Source of the DNA: Nocardia colli
GTDB lineage: Bacteria > Actinomycetota > Actinomycetes > Mycobacteriales > Mycobacteriaceae
DNA length: 64,000 bases
Direction: 5' to 3'
Assembly: GCF_008704205.1 (NCBI RefSeq)
Contig: NZ_VXLC01000045.1
Coordinates: 1-64,000 of the forward strand
Shown here: piece by piece, positions 8,345 to 15,535 of the stretch
How positions within the stretch are numbered: position 1 is the first letter of the stretch
How the letters are laid out: every line of letters begins with the position of its first letter
Program-made: the position numbers and the translations under genes
The notes under the pieces: generated by a model
The model's input: the letters and a program-made list of their open reading frames with translations, nothing else
Database searches by the model: none
Told to the model about the DNA's origin: nothing

Positions 8345-9533
8345 CGACCGTCCCGGTGTGCGCATCGGCCGCGATGTCGCGCCGGGCCCGAACGAATGCC
8401 GCTACGCAGCAGGCGATCTCGCCGTCCGTGTGCGCGGCCGAGAGCTGGATGCGAATGCGCGCCGCGCCCGGGGGCACGACCGGGTGGGTGAAGGCGACCG
8501 CATGGATGCCGTGCCCGAACAAGGCCGCCGACATCCGGTCGGCGACAGCGGCATCACCGAACATAACCGGGATGATCGGGTGATCGCCGGGCAGCACGTC
8601 GAAACCGGCCTCGATCATCGAGCGACGGAACGATTTCGCGTTCTCGCGTAGCCGTTGCCGTTCGACCGCACCGGCTTTCACCACGTCGAGCGCGGCGAGC
8701 GACCCGGCGACAACGACCGGCGGCACCGCGTTCGAGAACACATACGGGCGCGAACGACGACGGAGCACCTCGACGATTTCCGTTCGGCCACTGACGAATC
8801 CCCCGGACGCGCCGCCCAGCGCCTTGCCGAGCGTTCCGGTGATGATGTCGACTCGGTTCCGCATCCCGGCCGCCTCGGTGGTACCGGCGCCCGTCGCGCC
8901 CAGGACGCCCACCCCGTGGGAGTCGTCGACCATGACCATCGCGGCATAGCGGTCGGCGAGATCGCAGATCGCGGCCAGCGGCGCCTGGGCGCCGTCCATG
9001 GAGAACACACCGTCGGTCACGACGAGGCGACGGCGGAACCGGGCGGCTCGGCGCAGCTGAACCTCGAGATCATCGATATCCCTTGTGCGATAACGATATC
9101 GAACCGCCTTACTGAGGCGGATGCCATCGATGATGGACGCGTGATTCAGTTCATCGCTGATCACCGCGTCCCGCTCGTCGAGCAGCGCCGCGAAAATCCC
9201 GCCGTTGGCGTCGAAACACGAACTCTGCAACAGGGTCGCCTCGGTGCGCAGCAGCTCGGAGATCGCGCGTTCGAGGGCGAGGTGCGGCGGCTGGGTCCCG
9301 CAGATGAAACGCACGCTGGCCATGCCGAATCCGTACGTGTCCAGCGCCGACTTCGCCGCGGCGACTACGCGCGGATGGTTGGCCAGCCCGAGATAGTCGT
9401 TGGCGCAGAAGTTCAGCAGCTCGTGCCCGTCGACCGAAATCCGGGTCGACTGCGGCGTTTCGATCGGCCGTTCGCTCGGACCGCGAGCGATATCGTCTAG
9501 TACGGCGCGAAAGTCGTTGCGGGTTGTGAACAC
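8337..9533 (-). CDS. kbl: 2-amino-3-ketobutyrate CoA ligase (glycine C-acetyltransferase)
   Basis: A 398-residue fold-type I PLP enzyme of the alpha-oxoamine synthase family. It strongly resembles E. coli Kbl: NFCANDYLGLANHP, FGMASVRFICGTQ, SSCFDANGG, DELNHASIIDG, TDGVFSMDG, VMVDDSHGVG and the PLP-lysine motif TGTLGKALGG (Lys237). Kbl cleaves 2-amino-3-ketobutyrate with CoA to glycine and acetyl-CoA in threonine breakdown. The usual partner tdh is not adjacent; instead a deacetylase-like and an NmrA-like gene follow with overlaps, and a LysR gene is divergent. An 8-amino-7-oxononanoate synthase role is less likely given the Kbl-specific motifs. Confidence 0.88.
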   Translation of the reverse strand: MFTTRNDFRAVLDDIARGPSERPIETPQSTRISVDGHELLNFCANDYLGLANHPRVVAAAKSALDTYGFGMASVRFICGTQPPHLALERAISELLRTEATLLQSSCFDANGGIFAALLDERDAVISDELNHASIIDGIRLSKAVRYRYRTRDIDDLEVQLRRAARFRRRLVVTDGVFSMDGAQAPLAAICDLADRYAAMVMVDDSHGVGVLGATGAGTTEAAGMRNRVDIITGTLGKALGGASGGFVSGRTEIVEVLRRRSRPYVFSNAVPPVVVAGSLAALDVVKAGAVERQRLRENAKSFRRSMIEAGFDVLPGDHPIIPVMFGDAAVADRMSAALFGHGIHAVAFTHPVVPPGAARIRIQLSAAHTDGEIACCVAAFVRARRDIAADAHTGTVDE

Positions 9534-9722
9534 TCGGTGCGCTCCTCACGGGATGACAGCGCCTGCTCGGCGGCTGTCTTCAGCGTGTGACCGGGACGGG
9601 CGGGCGTCCAATGCCCAGTCCGGAACCGGACATGCCCGCGAGGCATCGTCCGACGTCAGCGCGCAGACGGGCGTGCGCCGGCCAGAAATAGCCGAGGGCG
9701 GGGGCGTGGCTACGGTGGGGAG

Positions 9723-10607
9723 ATGACCGAAGTCGTGCCGCTGGATCTGGACCTCCGGGTGGTCCGCTATTTCCTGGCTGTCGCGGACCAGGCGAATTTC
9801 AGCCGGGCCGCGGCCGCGCTGCGGGTGGGGCAGCCGTCGCTCAGCCGTCAGATCCGCGGCCTCGAACAGCAATTGGGGGTGCGGCTGTTCCACCGGACAC
9901 CACAGGGCGCGCAGCTGACCGAGGCCGGGCACGCTTTCGCGCCCAAGGCCAGGATATTGCTGCGTGCCGCAGGCGACGCCGCGGCCGCGGCGCGGGCGAC
10001 CGCCGAGCCCGGCAGCATTTCGATCGGATACACCCCGGGTCTGGTGATCACCGCGGCGACCAGGGAGCTACGCCGTCGGCATCCGGAGGTCACCGTACGG
10101 ACAACGTATCTCGGGTGGCGCCGTCCCGCCGAGGCCTTACTCGACCGCCAGGTCGACGCCGTCGTCACCCGCGCGCCATTTCCGGCCGATCGGCTGCGCA
10201 TCACTCACCTTTACGACGAACCGCGCGTCCTCGTCGTCCCCCTCGACCACCGCTTGGCCGGACAGCCGTTCGCGGTCTTGGCGGACATCGCCGACGAACC
10301 CCTGCAATGGGTCCCGGGCCTCGACCCCACCAGCAACGCCTTCTGGCGCTTGGAACCACGACCGGACGGCCGGCCCGCGCCCACCGGCCCCGCGATGAAC
10401 ACCCTCGACGACACCTGGGAATTCGTCGCCGCCGGCGACACGCTCGCCGTCGCCACCCGCGGCCACGTCGACACCACCCGAACAGATCTCGCGCTCATCC
10501 CGCTCCGCGGTGTCGCGCCGAGCCGGGTCGTCCTGGCGACCCGCACCGAGGATTCCAGTCTGCTGGACGCGTTCCGGCAGTATGCCCGAGAACAGCTGGT
10601 TGCCTGA
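9723..10607 (+). CDS. LysR-family transcriptional regulator
   Basis: A 294-residue regulator. The N-terminal winged HTH (about residues 10-70) reads LRVVRYFLAVADQANFSRAA, QPSLSRQIRGLEQQLGVRLF and LTEAGHAF; a periplasmic-binding-like effector domain follows from about residue 95. It is divergent from the kbl operon across a 189-bp spacer, the standard arrangement for a LysR regulator of that operon, probably responding to a substrate or intermediate of the pathway. Its 3' end lies 3 bp from the convergent MarR gene. Confidence 0.9.
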   Translation: MTEVVPLDLDLRVVRYFLAVADQANFSRAAAALRVGQPSLSRQIRGLEQQLGVRLFHRTPQGAQLTEAGHAFAPKARILLRAAGDAAAAARATAEPGSISIGYTPGLVITAATRELRRRHPEVTVRTTYLGWRRPAEALLDRQVDAVVTRAPFPADRLRITHLYDEPRVLVVPLDHRLAGQPFAVLADIADEPLQWVPGLDPTSNAFWRLEPRPDGRPAPTGPAMNTLDDTWEFVAAGDTLAVATRGHVDTTRTDLALIPLRGVAPSRVVLATRTEDSSLLDAFRQYAREQLVA

Positions 10608-10610
10608 GGG

Positions 10611-11057
10611 TCAGTCCGGGCGGATCGTCATATGGGCATGCATCTGCTCGAGGATGCCTTGCAAGCTGCGTCGGCGTGCCGGGCTCAACGCTTCCAGCGC
10701 CGCGCGGACGCCGTGCATCTGTTCGCGGACCTGCTGGGCGATCGCGGTGCCCTCGGTCGTGGCGACCACTTTCTTCACCCGGCGATCGGACGGGTCGATG
10801 TGCCGCTCGACCAGGCCGCGCTGCTCCAATCGATCGATCAGCAGGGTGATGTTCGATGCGTCACAGGACAGGGCTTCGGCCAGTTCCCGCATCGACCACG
10901 GCCCGGCGAGTAGGCAGACGAGCTTGGCTTGGCTGTAGGTCAGGTCCAGGCCCTGGGCCGCGGCGAGGAAGTCCTGCTGATAGACGCGGCAGAACTCCGT
11001 GAGGGTCGCCATCACGTCCAGCGCGGTCGGCGATGCGGGTGGTGAGGAGTGCGGCAC
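10611..11057 (-). CDS. MarR-family transcriptional regulator
   Basis: A 148-residue winged-helix dimer protein: helix LTEFCRVYQQDFLAAAQGLDLTY, recognition region MRELAEALSCDASNITLLIDRLEQRGLV and the DRRVKKV wing. I placed the start at the GTG at 11057; an in-frame ATG further upstream would add about 41 residues and cover the promoter and operators, which is less plausible. It is divergent from an Old Yellow Enzyme gene and three copies of a CTTGA-N5-TCAAG palindrome lie between them, so it very probably represses both. Confidence 0.88.
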   Translation of the reverse strand: MPHSSPPASPTALDVMATLTEFCRVYQQDFLAAAQGLDLTYSQAKLVCLLAGPWSMRELAEALSCDASNITLLIDRLEQRGLVERHIDPSDRRVKKVVATTEGTAIAQQVREQMHGVRAALEALSPARRRSLQGILEQMHAHMTIRPD

Positions 11058-11078
11058 TCTGCCAAGGTAGGCCGAATA

Positions 11079-11181
11079 CTTGATGAACTCAAGCTTCTCG
11101 AGCCCGTGCCGCGCCCTGGAATGCTTGACAGAATCAAGCAGTTGCGGTTGTACTGTCGGTGAGTCGCTTGAGTTGCTCAAC
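11079..11181. promoter_or_regulatory. Triple MarR operator array
   Basis: Three 15-bp inverted repeats of form CTTGA-N5-TCAAG occur in the divergent spacer: 11079-11093 (spacer TGAAC), 11124-11138 (spacer CAGAA) and 11167-11181 (spacer GTTGC, last base degenerate). Centres are 45 and 43 bp apart, roughly four helical turns. The first overlaps the region just upstream of the marR start, the second overlaps a -35 element for the OYE gene. Confidence 0.75.
11125..11154 (+). promoter_or_regulatory. Promoter of the OYE gene
   Basis: A perfect -35 TTGACA at 11125-11130 lies inside operator 2, followed after 18 bp by TGTACT at 11149-11154. Binding of a MarR repressor to operator 2 would occlude it. 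The third operator lies just downstream of the expected start site. Confidence 0.5.
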
Positions 11182-11262
11182 TATTTCCACGCTCGAGAAC
11201 CTGCTCTTCCCCGCAGCCGACCATGGTGCTGTCATCAGCTCGGCGCCGACTTTGGAGACGAT

Positions 11263-12372
11263 ATGACTTCGGCAGTAGACACCACCCGGATCCGGCGATT
11301 GCTGGATCGGCCGTTCACGGTCGGCGATCTGACCGTTTCGAACCGGATCGCGATGGCGCCGATGACGCGGAACATGTCGCCGGACGGTGTTCCGGGGGCC
11401 GACGTCGCCGAGTACTACGCCCGCCGGGCGGCCAACAACGTCGGTCTCATCGTCACCGAGGGCACGTACATCAACCGGGCCGCGGCCGGCGCCTACCCCG
11501 ATGTGCCGCACTTCTATGGTGAGCAGTCCCTGGCCGGCTGGGCCAACGTGGCCGAGCAGGTGCACCTGGCCGGCGGCCGGATCATTCCGCAGCTGTGGCA
11601 CACCGGGGTGGCCCGCACGGCGACCGAGCCGCCTGCCGAAAGCCCGTCCGGCGTGGGGCTCGACGGCGGCCCGACCGGCAATGCCATGACCCAGCGCGAC
11701 ATCGACGACACCGTCGCCGCGTTCGCCGATGCCGCGGCGGCAGCGGAGCGCCTCGGCTTCGACGGCGTCGAATTGCATGGCGCGCACGGCTATCTGATCG
11801 ACAGCTTCCTGTGGAACGGCACCAACCAGCGCACCGACGGCTACGGCGGCGACCCCGCATCCCGGGCCCGGTTCGCCGTGGAGATCGTCGAAGCCGTGCG
11901 CGCCGCGGTCTCCCCCGGCTTCCCGCTGTTCTTCCGGCTCTCCCAGTGGAAGTCCGGGAACTACCAGGCGAAGATCGCGGAGAGCGCGGGCGAGCTCGAG
12001 CAGATCCTGACCCCGCTGGCCGACGCGGGCGTCGACGCCTTCCATGCCTCGACCCGCCGCTACTGGCTGCCCGAATTCGACGGCAGCGACCTCAATCTCG
12101 CCGGCTGGGTCAAGAAACTCAGCGGCAAGGCCACCGTGACCGTCGGCTCGGTCGGGCTGGACCAGGAGTTCGTCGGCGCCGCCGGCTGGCAGAAGCAGGC
12201 CGACGTGGCCGGTATCGATCAGTTGCTCGATCGTCTCGAACGCGACGAGTTCGACCTCGTCGCCGTCGGCCGCGCGCTGCTGGCCAATCCCGACTGGGCG
12301 AACAAGGCGCTCCAGGGTCGCCTCGACGAGGCGATCGCCTTCGACCGCGGAGTGCTGAAGTCGCTCAACTGA
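11263..12372 (+). CDS. NADH:flavin oxidoreductase, Old Yellow Enzyme family
   Basis: A 369-residue FMN-dependent TIM-barrel enoate reductase. Family motifs in order: NRIAMAPMTRNMSPDGVP, a YYARRA segment, TEGTYINR, PQLWHTGVA, FDGVELHGAHGYLIDSFLW with GTNQRTDGYGG, and AVGRALLANPDW. OYEs reduce activated C=C bonds of enals, enones or nitro compounds. The ATG at 11263 follows TTTGGAG with 6-bp spacing. Divergent regulation by the MarR protein suggests induction by electrophiles or aromatic compounds, which is inference from similar pairs. Confidence 0.92.
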   Translation: MTSAVDTTRIRRLLDRPFTVGDLTVSNRIAMAPMTRNMSPDGVPGADVAEYYARRAANNVGLIVTEGTYINRAAAGAYPDVPHFYGEQSLAGWANVAEQVHLAGGRIIPQLWHTGVARTATEPPAESPSGVGLDGGPTGNAMTQRDIDDTVAAFADAAAAAERLGFDGVELHGAHGYLIDSFLWNGTNQRTDGYGGDPASRARFAVEIVEAVRAAVSPGFPLFFRLSQWKSGNYQAKIAESAGELEQILTPLADAGVDAFHASTRRYWLPEFDGSDLNLAGWVKKLSGKATVTVGSVGLDQEFVGAAGWQKQADVAGIDQLLDRLERDEFDLVAVGRALLANPDWANKALQGRLDEAIAFDRGVLKSLN

Positions 12373-12387
12373 GACTCGGATCTCGGC

Positions 12388-13416
12388 TCAATCATGTTGC
12401 CCGGCAACGTCGCCCAGCAGGAACCGGTCGATCTCGGCCGGAGTCTGCGGGGCGACGTCCGCCGGAGCAAGGGCCAGGATTTCCCGTCGGTAGTTCCGGA
12501 TCTCGAACCGGCTGCCGGGTTCCGCCGCCGACAACAGCCTGATCCCCCGCTCCAGCATCGATCGCCGGTAGACCTTGAATGTCTTCTCGCGCAGTGACGA
12601 TCGACCGCCGAGTTCGGCGAAGCCGTTGGCACTGCGCAGATCGAATTTCAGGTCGATCACCGGGTAGGGCTCGCGATCCCAGCTGGTCGAGGGCATCGCG
12701 TCCCGCCCCTGCATCCGCGCCTCGACCAGTGTCTCGGTGTCGTCGTCGCAGATCTCGCAGTCGAGAATCGGTACGGCCCCGCCTATTCGGCCGCCGTACC
12801 GGTTGCCGCACAGTGACGGGGCCCGGAACAGCACGTGATCGAATCGGCCGATCGGCGCGGGCAACGGCAGCTTGTGGTGGGACCGGCCGTCGAAGGCCAG
12901 TTCCATTCGCGGGCAGACGAAGTCGAGGAAGGCGGACACGGTCCGGGAATCGTGACCCGGCTGCTTGACCACGAAATGCAGGGCACGGCGCTCGTCCTCG
13001 CTCAGCACGAGATAGTCGTAGAAGGGACCCGGCCCGCCCTGGAAGTCATGGAATTTCGCGAACACCCCGGCGTGCCCGGCGACCGCCGCATAGCCTGCCC
13101 AGTAAGCATTCCAGGCGCCCGCGTACCGCTTGTCCTCATGCGCCCGCATCACGTCGAGCAGTGGGGCGTCCGCCATCTCGTCGGCCGCCTCGGCCGCCCG
13201 CGGTGCCATCTCGATGTATCCCTGGCGCTGCTTTTCGCCGATCTTCCTGGCCAGATGCCGCTCGGCATGCGCAAGGTCGTCGAGTGTCATGCTCGACCCC
13301 TGAGTCCGGCCGCCCACCTGCCCCCAGGACATGTGACAGCGGATTCCCTCACGACGGATCCGCCAGAACCGCACCACGCCATCGTCGTTCTTCTCGAAAT
13401 ATCGCACCTCGGGCAC
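12388..13416 (-). CDS. WGR domain-containing protein
   Basis: A 342-residue protein. The N-terminus (about 1-75) matches the WGR domain, with a basic FWRIRREG strand and the SWGQVGGRTQGS hallmark; WGR domains bind nucleic-acid ends in PARPs and are common in bacterial proteins of unknown role. The remaining about 270 residues hold no domain I recognise; there is a CEICDDDTET stretch and an ELGGRSSLREKTFKVYRRSML region. It is convergent with the OYE gene and lies 101 bp upstream of nothing co-operonic with certainty; the SDR gene behind it runs in the same direction. Confidence 0.7.
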   Translation of the reverse strand: MPEVRYFEKNDDGVVRFWRIRREGIRCHMSWGQVGGRTQGSSMTLDDLAHAERHLARKIGEKQRQGYIEMAPRAAEAADEMADAPLLDVMRAHEDKRYAGAWNAYWAGYAAVAGHAGVFAKFHDFQGGPGPFYDYLVLSEDERRALHFVVKQPGHDSRTVSAFLDFVCPRMELAFDGRSHHKLPLPAPIGRFDHVLFRAPSLCGNRYGGRIGGAVPILDCEICDDDTETLVEARMQGRDAMPSTSWDREPYPVIDLKFDLRSANGFAELGGRSSLREKTFKVYRRSMLERGIRLLSAAEPGSRFEIRNYRREILALAPADVAPQTPAEIDRFLLGDVAGQHD

Positions 13417-13517
13417 GCCCTCATCTTGCTTGATCGAGAAGCCGGGGGCTGCGGTCGTTGCTCTCCCGGCTTCTCGCGCGCTGAAGTGGCGCCTCCTGCA
13501 TCAGCGAACGGGCAGGG

Positions 13518-14252
13518 TTACGCGGTATACCCGCCGTCGATATTCAGGCTCGAGCCGGTGATGTAGGCCGCGTCGGGCCCGGCGAGATACGAGACGAGGG
13601 CAGCGACCTCGGGGGCGGTGCCGAATCGATCCGTTGCCATCACTCCGAGCTGAGCCGTCGCGGTTGGCCCGTCGGCGGGGTTGGCGTCGGTGTCGATCGG
13701 GCCCGGCTGGATGTTGTTGACGGTGATTCCGCGCGCGGCCAATTCGTGTGCGAGGCCGCGGGTCAGGCTAGCCAGCGCGCCCTTGGTCATGGCGTATACC
13801 GAGAGGCCGGGAAAGGGCGTGCGGTCGGCGTTGATACTGCCGATATTGATGATCCGCCCGCCGTTGCCCATGTGCGCCAACGACTCTCGGATGGCGACGA
13901 TCGACGACCGCACGTTGATCGTCAACATCGCATCGATCTCCGCCATCTTCAGGTCGGTGATCGCGGCCATCGTGGCGACGGCGGCGTTGTTGACGAGGAT
14001 GTCGAGGGTGCCGAAGCGGTCGGCGGTCTGCGCGACGGCGGACTCGACGTCCTGCTCGTGCAAGCTGTCGGCGCGGATCGGGTACGCGGCGCCGGCCGCG
14101 GCCGCGACGGCCTGCGCGCGCTCCGCGGAATTGGCGTAGGTGAACGCGACCCGCGCGCCGTCCGCGGCCAGCCGGGCGACGATACCGGCGCCGACACCCC
14201 TGGACCCTCCCGTCACCAGTGCGGTCTTGCCCTCGAGCAGTCGTGTGGTCAT
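13518..14252 (-). CDS. SDR-family NAD(P)-dependent oxidoreductase
   Basis: A 244-residue classical short-chain dehydrogenase: cofactor motif TGGSRGVGAG (about residues 13-22), NNAAVAT, the catalytic Ser in INIGSINAD and YAMTKGAL (YxxxK), PGPIDTD, and the C-terminal GSSLNIDGGYT. It resembles 3-oxoacyl-reductase/glucose dehydrogenase-like SDRs. It is divergent from a TetR gene across a short spacer containing two 16-bp palindromes, so it is almost certainly the regulated target. Substrate unknown. Confidence 0.92.
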   Translation of the reverse strand: MTTRLLEGKTALVTGGSRGVGAGIVARLAADGARVAFTYANSAERAQAVAAAAGAAYPIRADSLHEQDVESAVAQTADRFGTLDILVNNAAVATMAAITDLKMAEIDAMLTINVRSSIVAIRESLAHMGNGGRIINIGSINADRTPFPGLSVYAMTKGALASLTRGLAHELAARGITVNNIQPGPIDTDANPADGPTATAQLGVMATDRFGTAPEVAALVSYLAGPDAAYITGSSLNIDGGYTA

Positions 14253-14275
14253 CTGTGGCACCCTCTCCCAGTTTT

Positions 14276-14291
14276 TTGAACGATCACTCAA
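14276..14291. promoter_or_regulatory. TetR operator, copy 1
   Basis: TTGAACGATCACTCAA is an imperfect 16-bp palindrome located 24 bp upstream of the SDR start. It shares GATCACTCAA with the second copy and the same TTGA/TCAA arms. Confidence 0.65.
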
Positions 14292-14322
14292 ATACAGCGG
14301 AGACGGCGCGGTTTGTCAAATT

Positions 14323-14338
14323 TTGAGGGATCACTCAA
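14323..14338. promoter_or_regulatory. TetR operator, copy 2
   Basis: TTGAGGGATCACTCAA, arms TTGAG/CTCAA, lies 20 bp upstream of the TetR start and 47 bp (start to start) from copy 1. Placement next to each of the two divergent genes suggests one operator per promoter. Confidence 0.7.
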
Positions 14339-14357
14339 TAACCGGTATCATTCTGCT

Positions 14358-14951
14358 ATGGCGAGGCCAAGGAAGTTCGACGAGCAGGCCGCCCTCACTG
14401 CCGCGCGAGATACGTTCTGGGGCAACGGTTACGCGGACACGTCGGTGCAGAACCTCACCGACGCAACCGGATTGGGAACACAGAGTCTCTACGGCGCGTT
14501 CGGCAGCAAACGCGACCTGTTCCTCCGGATCCTCGACGACTACTGCGCCCGTCAATCGACCGGACTCGAGGCCGCCGTCACCGCGGACCCGAGCCCCTGG
14601 CACGGAATCACCTCGGCGGTCGTGTTCGAAGACGGCGGCCGCATGGACCTGCCGCCCCAGGGCTGCCTGATGGCCAGCACCGTCGCCGCCCTCAGCACCC
14701 ACGACGAGGAGATCCGGGCTCGCGCCTGCCGAGCCCAATCCGAAACCCGCGCCCTGTTCACCCGCCAGCTCACCCAGGCCCAGGAAACCGGCGAGATCGA
14801 CCCCGACCTCGACCCGGAAGCAACCGCCCGCGCCCTGATCGCCGTCATGCAGGGCATTGAATTCCTCTACAAATCAGGCATCGGCGACGACGAGTTGAAC
14901 CTCGTCAAAACCGCCGTACTCGAACTGATCAACCGCTCCGTCACGCGCTGA
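14358..14951 (+). CDS. TetR/AcrR-family regulator
   Basis: A 197-residue regulator with the N-terminal HTH MARPRKFDEQAALTAARDTF ... YADTSVQNLTDATGLGTQSLYGAFGSKRDLF (residues 1-55) and an all-helical ligand domain carrying the CLMASTVAAL segment typical of the YcdC/RutR-related group with TetR_C-like dimerisation. The ATG at 14358 leaves both operators outside the gene. It is divergent from the SDR gene, which it likely represses along with itself. Confidence 0.92.
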   Translation: MARPRKFDEQAALTAARDTFWGNGYADTSVQNLTDATGLGTQSLYGAFGSKRDLFLRILDDYCARQSTGLEAAVTADPSPWHGITSAVVFEDGGRMDLPPQGCLMASTVAALSTHDEEIRARACRAQSETRALFTRQLTQAQETGEIDPDLDPEATARALIAVMQGIEFLYKSGIGDDELNLVKTAVLELINRSVTR

Positions 14952-15112
14952 CGACAGCGGCGCCACCTGGCAGGCTTGCTTCGGCGTCGCGAGCCAAAGG
15001 ACGATCCGTACGCGGTCTTCGACTGCGAAGTCCGCAGCCGCCGATCACTCGTTCGCCGACTTAGCGCCGCCGCGATCCGAAAGGCAGCCAAACATCCGCT
15101 CGAGGAGGACGC

Positions 15113-15502
15113 GTGTTCGAATACCACGGATGGCTCACAGTTCAGTACGACGTCGAGTACGACGATCATGCGCAGCTCGAATCGACGTACCGGGCCTTAG
15201 CGGCCAAGCTCGACGCCTTCGACACCGGAAGCGGGCTCGTCGACCTCAGGCGGGTCAACGGACAAATCCAGCTACATTTCGGCGGGTATACAAACCATCC
15301 GCACTGGAGTGTGCTGGACAGCTTCAACGAAGTCGGCACCATAGCGCCGGGCTCGTTCGGCACCCTATGGGTCAGAAACGATGAAGACCCGGAACTCCAC
15401 AACGAGTTTCAAATCTTCGCCATGCGCCGCGGACAAACGATAACGGCGAGCGACACTCTTCTCTCTCCTTGCGTTCCGCTGATCGAGAACCAAGACGAGT
15501 AG
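15113..15502 (+). CDS. Imm7-family immunity protein (orphan)
   Basis: A 129-residue protein starting at a GTG with GAGGAGG ribosome site. It has the Imm7 pattern: FEYHGWLTVQ at the N-terminus, a central NGQIQLHFGGYTNH stretch, GSFGTLWVRNDEDPE, and the C-terminal MRRGQ ... TLLSPCVPLIE motif. Imm7 proteins neutralise nuclease or other toxins of contact-dependent and ESX/T7-type polymorphic systems. No toxin gene is adjacent: the upstream gene is TetR and the downstream neighbour is convergent. It may be a spare immunity gene against toxins of relatives. Confidence 0.7.
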   Translation: MFEYHGWLTVQYDVEYDDHAQLESTYRALAAKLDAFDTGSGLVDLRRVNGQIQLHFGGYTNHPHWSVLDSFNEVGTIAPGSFGTLWVRNDEDPELHNEFQIFAMRRGQTITASDTLLSPCVPLIENQDE

Positions 15503-15535
15503 AGGTGGGATCCACAGCGAGTTGCTGGACGCACA

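Noticed and set aside
14952..15112. Possible toxin-gene remnant upstream of the Imm7-like gene.
   Set aside because: A short frame reads like a fragment of a basic protein, but it is too short and has no identifiable toxin motif, so it is not listed as a pseudogene.
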